Assembly: GCA_016281295.1 (NCBI GenBank)
Contig: JAEEII010000024.1
Coordinates: forward strand, 1-45,423
DNA length: 45,423 bases
Direction of reading: 5' to 3'
Origin: Bacteroidales bacterium
Lineage (GTDB): Bacteria > Bacteroidota > Bacteroidia > Bacteroidales > F082
The position numbers were made by a program, and so were the translations under genes. The stretch's first letter is position 1; every line of letters begins with the position of its first letter. Below the pieces are notes generated by a model that searched no databases, was not told where the DNA came from, and was given only the letters and a program-made list of their open reading frames with translations. Of this stretch, positions 13,977 to 22,552 are shown piece by piece.

Positions 13977-15710
13977 ATGAAACGCATCATCATCCTTCTT
14001 GTATTGGCCTTCGCCTCCATCAATCTGTCTGCTCAAGTCCTCCCCACCTGGGAATCCATCAACCAACGGGGTTACCCGCAGTGGTTTTCTGATGCCAAAT
14101 TGGGCATCTTCATCCATTGGGGTGTTTATTCGGTGCCTGCCTTCGCCAGCAAAGAAGGCTATGCCGAATGGTATTACCGAGGCCTGATGACCAACGATGA
14201 CCGCCAGGCGTTTCAGGAACGCATCTATGGCAAGGACTTCCGTTATGAGGATTTCGTCCCGATGTGGAAAGCTGAGCTTTGGAATCCTGAAGAATGGGCG
14301 GAACTGTTCAAGAAGTCCGGCGCGAAATATGTATTGCTTGTATCCAAGCATCACGATGGCTATTGCTTGTGGCCGAGCCAATATGCGCCAGGTTGGAACT
14401 CCGTGGAGACCGGCCCCCGTCGCGACATCTGCGGCGAACTCACCGAGGCGGTGCGTAACAAGGGCTTGAAGATGGGTTTCTATTATTCTCTTCCGGAATG
14501 GAAGAGCGATATTCACCGCTGGTATGTTGATCCTGACGATTCCATTGCTACTTACGTTGACACGCACATGATTCCCCAGCTTAAAGAGTTGGTCACGACC
14601 TATAAGCCTACGGTGCTTTTCACCGATGGGGAATGGCGAAACAGCGCGGAGCAGTGGCACGCCACGGAGCTGATTTCATGGTATTATAACACAGTGGGAG
14701 AGGAGGCTATCGTCAACGACCGTTGGGGCAACGGGCAGCAACATGGCTTCCGCACGCCTGAATACAGTGCGGGTATCACCCTCACCGACCGTCCCTGGGC
14801 GGAATGCCGGGGCTTGGGACGCTCCTTCGGCCTCAACCGTAACGAGCCTTTGGAGAATTACTTGACCTCTGACGAACTGATTCGCCATTTCTGCGTGCTG
14901 GTAGCTGCTGGCGGTGGCATGACACTCAATGTGGGTCCCGCTGCCGATGGTAAAATCCCGCTGCTGCAACAAGAACGCCTGGTCGATCTTGGCAGATGGC
15001 TCGATATCAACGGCGAAGCCATCTATGGAACCCTCCCCTACAAAAAGTTTTATGAAATGAAAATGGTGACTGTCTCGCGAAGCGATGCAAAAATCGATTT
15101 CGACTGGAAACGTAACGCTCCGGACCCTGCCATCAGCTGCGACCATTTCCAAGCGCATTGGCAAGGCGTCTTCTTCTGTCTGGAGGATAACTACACCTTC
15201 GAGATTGAAACTGATTTCCAGGCAAGGTTGCTGATTGATGACCAAGAGGTTATCGGGGACGCTCGAAAACTGCCTTTGGGCTCGATTCATCTTTCTGCTG
15301 GCCAGCATAAGATCTCAGTGTTTTATGTGGAAGACGATCTTGAGGCCAGCATCCATCTCTATTGGTCGTCAGAGAAGATGCCCAGACAAATCATGGAAGG
15401 TTTCCAAATGGGACCCAATCTGCCTACGCAAGGCTTGAAGGCATCCTATATCTGTGAACAACCCCGTGTGTGCTATACCCAAAAGAACGGTAACTTGTAT
15501 GCCATCGCATTGGACTACCCTCAGGACTCGTTGGTGTTGCAGCTCGATCAACCAGACCCGGCGATGAAAGTGAAACTCTTAGGCACTGTCAAAGATCTCC
15601 CCTGGGAGTATCGTGACGGAAAACTGATTATCCGGACCTCTGATTTGAAATACCAGGATCTTACCTCATCCGCCGCTTGGGTGTTTAAACTTAGTCGTTC
15701 GGGACTTTGA
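13977..15710 (+). CDS. Alpha-L-fucosidase (GH29) with C-terminal PA14-like domain
   Basis: A 577-residue exported protein with signal peptide MKRIIILLVLAFASINLSAQ. The GH29 barrel spans about 25-355. It shows GIFIHWGVYSVPAFASKEGYAEWY near the start, SKHHDGYCLWPSQ near 123, GFYYSLPEW and LFTDGEW, whose Asp (about residue 217) is the expected nucleophile. A PA14-like sandwich (about 375-485: GVFFCLEDNYTFEIETD, LLIDDQEVI, HLSAGQHKISVFYVEDD) follows, then a short C-terminal beta domain. GH29 enzymes release fucose from glycans such as mucin or milk oligosaccharides. No type IX sorting tail is seen, so the periplasm is likely. It is not part of a recognisable SusC/SusD locus. The 3' end overlaps the convergent gene at 15691 by 20 bases. 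Confidence 0.93.
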   Translation: MKRIIILLVLAFASINLSAQVLPTWESINQRGYPQWFSDAKLGIFIHWGVYSVPAFASKEGYAEWYYRGLMTNDDRQAFQERIYGKDFRYEDFVPMWKAELWNPEEWAELFKKSGAKYVLLVSKHHDGYCLWPSQYAPGWNSVETGPRRDICGELTEAVRNKGLKMGFYYSLPEWKSDIHRWYVDPDDSIATYVDTHMIPQLKELVTTYKPTVLFTDGEWRNSAEQWHATELISWYYNTVGEEAIVNDRWGNGQQHGFRTPEYSAGITLTDRPWAECRGLGRSFGLNRNEPLENYLTSDELIRHFCVLVAAGGGMTLNVGPAADGKIPLLQQERLVDLGRWLDINGEAIYGTLPYKKFYEMKMVTVSRSDAKIDFDWKRNAPDPAISCDHFQAHWQGVFFCLEDNYTFEIETDFQARLLIDDQEVIGDARKLPLGSIHLSAGQHKISVFYVEDDLEASIHLYWSSEKMPRQIMEGFQMGPNLPTQGLKASYICEQPRVCYTQKNGNLYAIALDYPQDSLVLQLDQPDPAMKVKLLGTVKDLPWEYRDGKLIIRTSDLKYQDLTSSAAWVFKLSRSGL

Positions 15711-16284
15711 AAAAGATAACCTCAGTCAGCTTGCTTGATTTGTTGAGCAGGCGCTTGAGATAAAGACGTTGGTCTTCCTGTGCGAACTTGAAATGGACAC
15801 GGTCTCCTTTAGGGATGCACTTCAACGATTTCCTGCGGCTAAAACTGGTTTGGTATTCGTAATCTTTGGTCTTTAAAAACAGGAATTTGCTTTTCCCTTT
15901 CAGGATGCTGTTGTTATAGCCGTCGAAAAAAGAGGGATTCCCCCATTTCCCCACGAACACCTCTGGATGCTTGAGGTCGTGTACCACCACGTCAAAGGTG
16001 ATGCTCGAGTGAGGGACGATTTCCACAATTTTCTGTTCCACGATGTCTTGGGTCTCTTGTTTTACCACTTCAAGATAAAGCCAGCGGTAGGGATTCTCCT
16101 CGCGCTCCCAGATGGGGGTCAGATGCAGTGTCACGTAGGTGGAATCGGTCAGCATGGCGCTGTATTCGCCTTGCATCGTCGTATAGAGCTGCATGACATC
16201 GTTGGTGGTGTATGCTGCGGGTTTTTGGGCAATGCCCTGTAAAGTGGCAAGGAAAACAAAAAGGAGAAGGATTGGATGTTTCAT
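15691..16284 (-). CDS. Exported CpeT/CpcT-like (DUF1001) protein
   Basis: A 197-residue protein with signal peptide MKHPILLLFVFLATLQGIAQ. The body follows the CpeT/CpcT layout: QGEYSAML near residue 38, LHLTPIW, YRWLYLEVV (cf. WLYVEQ in the family), SILKGKSKF and KSLKCIPKGDRVHFKF. In cyanobacteria the family contains chromophore lyases for phycobiliproteins. Non-phototrophic Bacteroidota carry exported homologues of unknown role, and this is one of them. It lies 12 bases upstream of the TonB receptor start region's partner gene end (stop of the receptor at 16296), so both are probably in one transcript with the receptor first. The family call is moderately confident, the function unknown. Confidence 0.65.
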   Translation of the reverse strand: MKHPILLLFVFLATLQGIAQKPAAYTTNDVMQLYTTMQGEYSAMLTDSTYVTLHLTPIWEREENPYRWLYLEVVKQETQDIVEQKIVEIVPHSSITFDVVVHDLKHPEVFVGKWGNPSFFDGYNNSILKGKSKFLFLKTKDYEYQTSFSRRKSLKCIPKGDRVHFKFAQEDQRLYLKRLLNKSSKLTEVIFFKVPND

Positions 16285-16295
16285 GACATGGTGAT

Positions 16296-18644
16296 TTAGA
16301 AAGTGAGGGTCAGACCGAGGGATGGAAGAATGGGCAGCTGGTTCACAACTTCGCTGGTGATGATGTCCACATAAAAGACATTGGCGCGGTTATACACGTT
16401 GGTCAAGCTGAAGTCAGCCTCCAAAGAGGTGTGCTCGCTGAAGAAAAACCGACGTTTGATGTCGAGGTCCAGACGATGGTAGGCAGGAAGACGGCCTTTG
16501 TTAAGATCTCCGTACAGCACGCCTATCTCACCATTGGTGGTGGTGTAGTCGAAGTTGATGCCGTCCTGGAATGACAGGAACTCATAATAACCTTGGATCT
16601 TCGTGAAGGGGAATCCTGTGCCGAAGTTCCATCGTCCGCTGAATTCCCATTGCCGTTGGTCACCTGCCGTATAAGTCAGGATGACGTTGACATTGTGCCG
16701 ACGGTCGAAATGGGGCTGGTACGAAACCATATTAATCTCGCCGGTGCTGTTGTTGTATTTCTCGTAGTTCCTGTTGACGAACCCTAACGCATACACGGTC
16801 CACAAATACCAGTTTTTGTTCTCATATTTCAAAGAGAGGTCAAACCCGTATGCATCGCCTGATTCCAACATGAAGTCCTTCTTTATCAATTCGTTGACCG
16901 TAGCGTTGTCTTCGTTGTCAGGATACATCTTGTTACGGTTGAGGTTGGTTAGCTGGATGAATTGTTTCCAGTAGCTCTCCAGATTCATGGTCATGTTGTC
17001 GGTGACATCAAACTCCACGCCTAACACATAATGGTTGGCTTTCTGAAGGCTGGTTTTAATCCTCCTGTCATCGAATTGTTTCGGGACGTTGGTGACTCCC
17101 GACAAGAAGCCGTAGAACAGGTTGACGACATCGCGGTCGGAGGTGGCTGCCACAAAGTCTTGCGTATAACGTCCTGCCGCTCCTTTGAAACGCAGTCTGT
17201 CATTGGCATTATACTTGAAAGCGACACGGGGCTCCAATGAAGGCGCACTGAAAGCGGGGTAGTATTGGAAACGCAGACTCGGCTCAAACAGGAAATTGCC
17301 GAACACCATCTTGTATTTGGCAAAGGCGCCAATCTCCGTGGAGTAATTGGTCTCCTCGATGCGATAGTGTCCGTAGTTGCTGTAAGTCAGATAGTCTGTT
17401 GAGAATCCGAGGACCTCAATACCATATTTTAAGGTGTTCTTTCCGAGGAAATAGTTGAAGTTAAACCCCATGTTGAAGCCATCGATTTTGCTGTAGCGGT
17501 CGGAGCTGTTGTGCTCTTTCATGCGCCCGATGTAACTCGAATAGGCGATGTTTCCTTCCACCATTACGGGTGCTTTGCCAGGGATAATCAAGAAGTTGGC
17601 CCCCGCGCCCCAGGAGTTCCAGCTGAAGTCAGACAACGCCTTGTAGTTGTTCACTTGGTCGTTGAAGGAGAATCCGAACACGTTGACTTTAGAGCCATTC
17701 GGGGCGTTGATGGAGACTTTGCTGTAGAGGTCTGAATAATTGAACGGCAAACCGTCCTTGTTGGCATATTGATAAAGGAGTTTGCTGGTCTTTTCGAGAT
17801 AGGAGTGTTTGGCGGATAACACGAACGTAACTGCGGCGTCGTTGTTGGTCTTTGCTTTCACGATGGGTCCTTCAAGTGTCAGCTTGGCTCCGAAGCAGCT
17901 GGCGCCCAGCTTGCCGCCCCAGCGTTTTTTGTTGCCGTCGCGGGTGGTGATGTCCATCACGGAGGAGATGCGTCCGCCGTATTCCGCTCCGAATCCTCCG
18001 GTATATACCTCGGCGTTGCGGATGATGTCGGTGTCGAAGACGGAGAAGAGGCCGATGGAGTGGAAGGGATTATAGACAACCATGCCGTCGAGCAGTACCT
18101 TGTTTTGGATTGGTGAGCCGCCACGGATATAAAGCTGTCCGCCTTGGTCACCGGTGAAGATGACACCTGGCACCACTTGAAGGTATTGGGCAAGGTCGGC
18201 CTGGCCTCCCACACTGGGAATTCGGTTGATGGTTCGTGGCGTCACGGTAATCACAGAGGTCTTGGTCTCTGTCCGGGCCTCTATCTTGTCAGCCGTGATG
18301 CTCACAGTCTCCAACGTGGTGTGAGTTTCCTTCAGCGTGTATTTCTTGTTGATGGACTGTCCCTTGGAGAGGGTGATGTTATCGGTAAGGGTGTCGTATC
18401 CGATACAGGTGACAACCAACACGTATTTGCCGTCGGGGATGCGGGTGATGTTGAAATAGCCGTTCTCGTTCGTCGAGCAGCCCAGCGTGGTTCCTTTGAG
18501 AAAGACATTGGAAAACATCACCGGCTCGCCGGTGGATTCTTCATAAACGAATCCTTTGATGTCGTTGTTTTGGGCGATGGCAAATGTAGTGGCTCCAAAT
18601 AGCGTGAAGAGCAGTAGTAAGCGATAAATGAGTGTTCTTTGCAT
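16296..18644 (-). CDS. TonB-dependent outer-membrane receptor
   Basis: A 782-residue receptor. The signal peptide is MQRTLIYRLLLLFTLFGATTFAIAQ. Residues about 25-110 are a carboxypeptidase-regulatory-like domain (IKGFVYEESTGEPVMFSNVFLKGT). The plug spans about 115-240 (VPGVIFTGDQGGQLYIRGG, LLDGMVVYNPFH, GFGAEYGGRISSVMDI), and a beta barrel runs to the end (LGLTLTF). No SusD partner is adjacent, so the substrate is unknown (metal, vitamin or peptide rather than a typical glycan locus). The longest open frame begins at 18692, but a TAnnTTTG box at 18668-18675 lies downstream of that codon. The start at 18644 is therefore chosen, and it gives a clean signal peptide. Confidence 0.92.
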   Translation of the reverse strand: MQRTLIYRLLLLFTLFGATTFAIAQNNDIKGFVYEESTGEPVMFSNVFLKGTTLGCSTNENGYFNITRIPDGKYVLVVTCIGYDTLTDNITLSKGQSINKKYTLKETHTTLETVSITADKIEARTETKTSVITVTPRTINRIPSVGGQADLAQYLQVVPGVIFTGDQGGQLYIRGGSPIQNKVLLDGMVVYNPFHSIGLFSVFDTDIIRNAEVYTGGFGAEYGGRISSVMDITTRDGNKKRWGGKLGASCFGAKLTLEGPIVKAKTNNDAAVTFVLSAKHSYLEKTSKLLYQYANKDGLPFNYSDLYSKVSINAPNGSKVNVFGFSFNDQVNNYKALSDFSWNSWGAGANFLIIPGKAPVMVEGNIAYSSYIGRMKEHNSSDRYSKIDGFNMGFNFNYFLGKNTLKYGIEVLGFSTDYLTYSNYGHYRIEETNYSTEIGAFAKYKMVFGNFLFEPSLRFQYYPAFSAPSLEPRVAFKYNANDRLRFKGAAGRYTQDFVAATSDRDVVNLFYGFLSGVTNVPKQFDDRRIKTSLQKANHYVLGVEFDVTDNMTMNLESYWKQFIQLTNLNRNKMYPDNEDNATVNELIKKDFMLESGDAYGFDLSLKYENKNWYLWTVYALGFVNRNYEKYNNSTGEINMVSYQPHFDRRHNVNVILTYTAGDQRQWEFSGRWNFGTGFPFTKIQGYYEFLSFQDGINFDYTTTNGEIGVLYGDLNKGRLPAYHRLDLDIKRRFFFSEHTSLEADFSLTNVYNRANVFYVDIITSEVVNQLPILPSLGLTLTF

Positions 18645-18667
18645 AATTGCTAAATAAAATGAATCTG

Positions 18668-18675
18668 CAAAGATA
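18668..18675 (-). promoter_or_regulatory. Bacteroidota -7 box for the TonB receptor
   Basis: Minus strand TATCTTTG, 23 bases upstream of the ATG at 18644. A TTTG at 18698-18701 is 22 bases further upstream, slightly longer than the usual 19-21 spacing. This box decides the receptor start. Confidence 0.6.
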
Positions 18676-18705
18676 CAAAAAAGATTTGGCACTCACGCAA
18701 AAAAA

Positions 18706-19674
18706 TCAATATCGTATCACGGATAACTCGGAGACGGCACAGCTCAGCTCGATGAGGATCTGGTGTTGTCCTTGTCCAAATCCCGGTGTCTGCCAAAGGC
18801 CACGTTCTTTTTTCTCGAATCCCTGGAAGTCCTTCTCGGTGATGGCTGACTTGACATAGATTTGGCAGTCGAGGCTGGCGGGCACTTTGATGTCGATGTC
18901 GGAAGCTCCAGTATTGATAACGAGTTTGGTGTCGCAGTCATGGTCGCCTAACCGGAGGTCAAGGTCACAGGCTCCTCCGTTAATCTCGATAGATCCCATG
19001 CGGTAGGGTGAGAAATCCAATTCGGCATCCGCGGCGCCCATATCTAAGTTGAAATCCCAAACAGGCTGTGTGCATAGCGACAACCTGAGGTCGTTTTCAT
19101 TGCTTTTCTTGTTTTTTTTGATATGACCTTTCCCGCTAAGATAGATGGAGGTCATGTCATCACCCCGTTCGCTCCTGAAGCTGTATTTCACGAAGTTACT
19201 CTCGATATCTGCTTTGACGAGTTCGGCACAGGGCGCGCCTAAGCTGAGGTCACCCGCGCCAAAATCGATGTCGATGCTGGCCCTGCTGACCTCGTTGAAC
19301 GGCTCGGAGAAATGTTGTGTGCCAGCAGACTCCCAGTCCTGGTCGTCGTCCTCGTCGTCATCGAGGTCCTGGTCATCGTCATCCCAGTCCCAGACCGATG
19401 TGTGCCTGTTGAAGAAACGGGTGATGGCGTTGCCCTGGTAGTGCCGGTTTTCAGCGTGATACAGTAAACATCCTGCGCCAAGGGCGGCCAACAAGATGGC
19501 TGATTTCACATATTCATTCAAAGGGAGTATGGCGATGCCGCAGATGATTAATGCCATCGGCCAGAGTCTCCAAAAGATAGACCAATGGAATTCAAAGACG
19601 TGAAGAGTGGCTAACAAGGCGATGACTCCTGTGAAAAGAACCAGGATGCCTATGAATAAATTCTTACTTTTCAT
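18706..19674 (-). CDS. Membrane protein with LiaF-like helices and toast-rack beta domain
   Basis: A 322-residue protein. Three hydrophobic segments (about 5-25, 33-52, 58-75) resemble the LiaI/LiaF-like transmembrane unit (WSIFWRLWPMALIICGIAIL). A strongly acidic tract of Asp and Glu follows at about 97-112. Residues about 125-320 form a repetitive beta region (IDIDFGAGDLSLGA, LDMGAADAELDFSPY, INGGACDLDLRLGD, INTGASDIDIKVP) of the toast-rack/DUF4097 type. Such proteins pair with PspC-like partners in envelope-stress modules. It overlaps the upstream PspC gene by 11 bases, so they are coupled. The acidic tract may bind metal ions or keep the domain off the membrane. The role is inferred from context. 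Confidence 0.7.
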   Translation of the reverse strand: MKSKNLFIGILVLFTGVIALLATLHVFEFHWSIFWRLWPMALIICGIAILPLNEYVKSAILLAALGAGCLLYHAENRHYQGNAITRFFNRHTSVWDWDDDDQDLDDDEDDDQDWESAGTQHFSEPFNEVSRASIDIDFGAGDLSLGAPCAELVKADIESNFVKYSFRSERGDDMTSIYLSGKGHIKKNKKSNENDLRLSLCTQPVWDFNLDMGAADAELDFSPYRMGSIEINGGACDLDLRLGDHDCDTKLVINTGASDIDIKVPASLDCQIYVKSAITEKDFQGFEKKERGLWQTPGFGQGQHQILIELSCAVSELSVIRY

Positions 19675-20089
19675 TTTTCTTGCTGTTTATTGGGATGATG
19701 AGAACAAGTCCAAGGATGATGAGAAGGATGGGCCAGGCGGTGTGCCAGTTGATTTCGGGGATGTAACGTCCCACCAAGAACAACACGCCGAGGCCAATGA
19801 GAACCAAGCCCGCGACCATGTTTCCATTTCTTGTTTTAGGGTCAGGGCTCCCTTCGGTGTTGACGATTTGGTCTATCGTGCCCTCGGCCGTCGCATAGCT
19901 CTTCTTGGAAGGCATGACGACCCAAAGGATGAGGTAGATCAGCAGTCCGGAACCACCGAAGACGAACATCAGGAAGAACAAGACCCGCCAAAAGGCAGGA
20001 TCCATGTCGAAATAGTTGCCTAATCCGGCGCAGACACCCCCGATGGCTTTGCTGCGGAGGTCTCTTTCAAGTCGTTTGTTGTTGCTCAT
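19664..20089 (-). CDS. PspC-domain membrane protein
   Basis: A 141-residue protein. Residues 5-65 are a PspC domain (RDLRSKAIGGVCAGLGNYFDMDPAFWRVLF and YLILWVVMP). A short linker follows, then two hydrophobic segments (about 90-135) of the LiaF-transmembrane type with HTAWPILLIILGLVLI. PspC proteins take part in phage-shock and envelope-stress responses. The gene starts the pair with the toast-rack protein, whose ATG lies inside its 3' end. No PspA gene is near. No exact TAnnTTTG box was found; CTATTTTG at about 20133 is close but one base short. Confidence 0.85.
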   Translation of the reverse strand: MSNNKRLERDLRSKAIGGVCAGLGNYFDMDPAFWRVLFFLMFVFGGSGLLIYLILWVVMPSKKSYATAEGTIDQIVNTEGSPDPKTRNGNMVAGLVLIGLGVLFLVGRYIPEINWHTAWPILLIILGLVLIIPINSKKNEK

Positions 20090-20205
20090 AGTCGCTATTT
20101 TTCTATATAAAACGTAAAAACCGCAAAATAGTTACACGAAAAGTTTATTTTATTCAAAATTTATTCCAAAAAGTGCTGTTTTTTTTATTCTGAATCGAAA
20201 AATTG

Positions 20206-20236
20206 TTTGTTCGTGCGGCAATTATTCCTATCTTTG
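20206..20236 (+). promoter_or_regulatory. Complete Bacteroidota sigma-ABfr promoter for iorAB
   Basis: TTTG at 20206-20209, a 19-base spacer, then TATCTTTG at 20229-20236. This matches the TTTG-N19-TAnnTTTG consensus of the Bacteroidota primary sigma factor and is the best promoter in the window. The iorA ATG lies 48 bases downstream. Confidence 0.8.
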
Positions 20237-20284
20237 TACGTTGGCATTTAAAGAATGTAGTATCATAACACATAAAATTACAGA

Positions 20285-21865
20285 ATGGAGAAATTATTGT
20301 TACTCGGAGATGAGGCCATTGCTCAAGGCTTCATCGATGCAGGAGGCAGTGCCATCAACAGCTATCCAGGCACGCCCTCGACACAAATCACGGAATATGT
20401 TATGAAATCGAAACAGGCCAAGGAACTCGGTGTCCGCGCCAACTGGTGCGCCAACGAGAAGACGGCTCTCGAGGCATCCATCGGTGTGGCTTACGCTGGT
20501 AAGCGCGCTATGACCTGCATGAAACATGTGGGCTTGAATGTCTGCGGCGACCCGTTCATGAACGCGGCCATCATCGGCACCAAAGGCGTCCTCGTCGTGG
20601 TGGCCGATGACCCCAGCATGTTCTCTTCTCAAGACGAGCAAGACAGCCGCTTCTATGGTCACTGGGCAATGATCCCCATGCTGGAGCCCTCCAACCAACA
20701 AGAGGCTTACGATATGGTTCATTTCGGTTTCGAACTTAGCGAGAGCCTGGGCACCCCGGTGCTCTACCGCATCCCCACCCGTCTGGCTCACAGCCGCGCT
20801 GGCGTGGTGCGTAAACCCGTCCGCAAACAGAACGAACTCACTGAACCCGCTGACGCTAAGTCGTTCGTCCTCCTCCCAGCCAACGCCAAAAGACTCTATA
20901 GAGAGCTGATCGACAAACAACCGGCGTTTACTAAGGCTTCGGAGACCTCGGGCTACAACAAATTCATCGAAGGCGAAAACAAAAAGCTGGGCATCATCAC
21001 CACTGGCATCGCCTATAACTACCTGATGGAGAACTTCCCCGGTGGCAAATGCCCTTATCCCGTGGTGAAGATCACCCAGTATCCGCTGCCATACAACATG
21101 ATTAACAAACTGTATGAGGAAGTGGATGAGATCCTGGTGCTTGAAGACGGACAGCCCTTTGTGGAAGAACATATCAAAGGTTTCCTTGGCAAAGGCAAGA
21201 AAGTCATGGGTCGTCTCGATGAGACCATCCGCCGCGATGGCGAGCTGAATGCCGAAAAAGTGGCCAAAGCCCTTGGCATGAAAGCCCAAGCTGAATTCAG
21301 CATCCCCGATGTGGTCACCGCCCGTCCGCCCGCGCTGTGCCAAGGCTGCCCGCACTTCGACAGCTATACCGCCCTCAACGAGGTGATGGCTAACCATAAA
21401 GGTGGCAAGGTGTTCGGCGACATCGGTTGCTATACCTTGGGCTTCAATATGGGTGCTATCCAAACCACGGTCTGTATGGGTGCCTCCATCACCATGGCTA
21501 AAGGAGCCAGCGAAGTGGGTATCTTCCCGGCTGTGGCAGTCATCGGCGACGGCACCTTCGGACATAGTGGCATGACAGGACTGCTCGACTGCGTCAACGA
21601 AAAAGCTAACGTGGTGGTCATGATCCTCGATAACGACATCACCGCCATGACAGGTGGCCAGCCTTCCTCAGCCAACAACAAGATCCGCAAGATCTGCGAA
21701 GGCCTCGGCGTCGAACCTGAACATATCCGCGACATCATCCCGCTACCGAAACACCATGAGGAAAACGTCCGCGTCATCGAAGAGGAGGTGAACTATAACG
21801 GCGTCTCGGTCATCATCCCGCACCGTACCTGTATCGTCGAATTGAAAAAACATTTGAAAAAATAA
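20285..21865 (+). CDS. iorA: Indolepyruvate oxidoreductase alpha subunit, short form
   Basis: A 526-residue thiamine-diphosphate enzyme subunit. It starts with the pyrimidine-binding region (GDEAIAQGFIDAGGSAINSYPGTPSTQ). CQGCPH lies near residue 352, and the TPP motif begins GDGTFGHSG near 421 and ends in DND about 25 residues later. IOR oxidises arylpyruvates (indolepyruvate, phenylpyruvate) to aryl-acetyl-CoA with ferredoxin. Archaeal alpha subunits of about 620 residues end with two 4Fe-4S ferredoxin-type clusters; this one stops at VSVIIPHRTCIVELKKHLKK and has no such module. A separate electron carrier is therefore likely. It is followed by iorB. Confidence 0.9.
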   Translation: MEKLLLLGDEAIAQGFIDAGGSAINSYPGTPSTQITEYVMKSKQAKELGVRANWCANEKTALEASIGVAYAGKRAMTCMKHVGLNVCGDPFMNAAIIGTKGVLVVVADDPSMFSSQDEQDSRFYGHWAMIPMLEPSNQQEAYDMVHFGFELSESLGTPVLYRIPTRLAHSRAGVVRKPVRKQNELTEPADAKSFVLLPANAKRLYRELIDKQPAFTKASETSGYNKFIEGENKKLGIITTGIAYNYLMENFPGGKCPYPVVKITQYPLPYNMINKLYEEVDEILVLEDGQPFVEEHIKGFLGKGKKVMGRLDETIRRDGELNAEKVAKALGMKAQAEFSIPDVVTARPPALCQGCPHFDSYTALNEVMANHKGGKVFGDIGCYTLGFNMGAIQTTVCMGASITMAKGASEVGIFPAVAVIGDGTFGHSGMTGLLDCVNEKANVVVMILDNDITAMTGGQPSSANNKIRKICEGLGVEPEHIRDIIPLPKHHEENVRVIEEEVNYNGVSVIIPHRTCIVELKKHLKK

Positions 21866-21871
21866 TAACCC

Positions 21872-21898
21872 GTAGAGACGTCATACCATGGCGTCTCC
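21872..21898. repeat. GAGACG palindromic repeat between iorA and iorB
   Basis: GTAGAGACG and GCGTCTC arms around a loop containing ATACCATG. The core is the same as the palindrome at 13918-13945, but without a T-tract, so it would not stop iorA transcription strongly. Confidence 0.6.
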
Positions 21899-21916
21899 CT
21901 CAAAATCGAAATAAAA

Positions 21917-22486
21917 ATGAAAAAAGATATCGTATTATGCGGCGTTGGCGGTGATGGCATTGTCTCTGTGGCCAAAATCATCTCGGATGCTGCCTTGAAT
22001 ATGGGCCTGAACCTGAAACAGTCTGAGATCCATGGCATGTCACAACGCGGTGGATCGGTGTTCTCTCACCTGCGTCTCTCCAGCGAGGAGATTTTCGCTG
22101 ACGTCATCCCCGAAGGTCATGCCGACATCATCCTCTCCAGCGAACCTATGGAAGCCCTCCGCTATCTGCCCTGGCTCGCTAAAGACGGCTGGATCATCAC
22201 CAACAACGAGCCTTTCGTCAATATCCAGAACTATCCCGATATGGAGAAAGTCAACGCCGAACTGGGAAAAATCAAGAACCTGGTGAGCTTCAACGCGACC
22301 GAAATCGCCAAAGCCATCAAAGCGCGTCCCAATATGGTGCTCCTCGGTGCTACCGTGCCTTATCTCGACATCGAACTGGGCAAGGTCGAAGAGGCTATCA
22401 GCCATATCTTCGGCAATAAGGGCGCCGAAGTGGTCGAACAAAACATGCAGGCACTCCACGCTGGCTACGAACAAGCCAAGAAATAA
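21917..22486 (+). CDS. iorB: Indolepyruvate oxidoreductase beta subunit
   Basis: A 189-residue gamma-type catalytic domain (POR_N/POR gamma fold) of normal IorB length. It shows GVGGDGIVSVAKIISDAA near the start, EIHGMSQRGGSVFSHLR near 38 and ADIILSSEPMEALRYLPWL near 70, all hallmarks of the IorB subunit. It forms a heterodimer with IorA and needs it for activity. It starts 51 bases after iorA and shares its promoter. An intrinsic terminator follows. Confidence 0.93.
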   Translation: MKKDIVLCGVGGDGIVSVAKIISDAALNMGLNLKQSEIHGMSQRGGSVFSHLRLSSEEIFADVIPEGHADIILSSEPMEALRYLPWLAKDGWIITNNEPFVNIQNYPDMEKVNAELGKIKNLVSFNATEIAKAIKARPNMVLLGATVPYLDIELGKVEEAISHIFGNKGAEVVEQNMQALHAGYEQAKK

Positions 22487-22509
22487 TATTTTTGACTTTT
22501 TGACGTTAT

Positions 22510-22541
22510 AAGAGGGTGAGTCTTTTTTCACCCTCTTTTTT
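22510..22541 (+). terminator. Intrinsic terminator after iorB
   Basis: A 10-bp stem (AAGAGGGTGA with TCACCCTCTT) around an 8-base loop, continued by a T-run. It ends the iorAB transcript just before the M23 peptidase gene. Confidence 0.85.
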
Positions 22542-22552
22542 GTTTTTTGCTT

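Noticed and set aside
18645..18692. Upstream extension of the TonB receptor start to 18692
   Set aside because: It would begin upstream of the TATCTTTG box and bury the signal peptide behind 16 extra residues.
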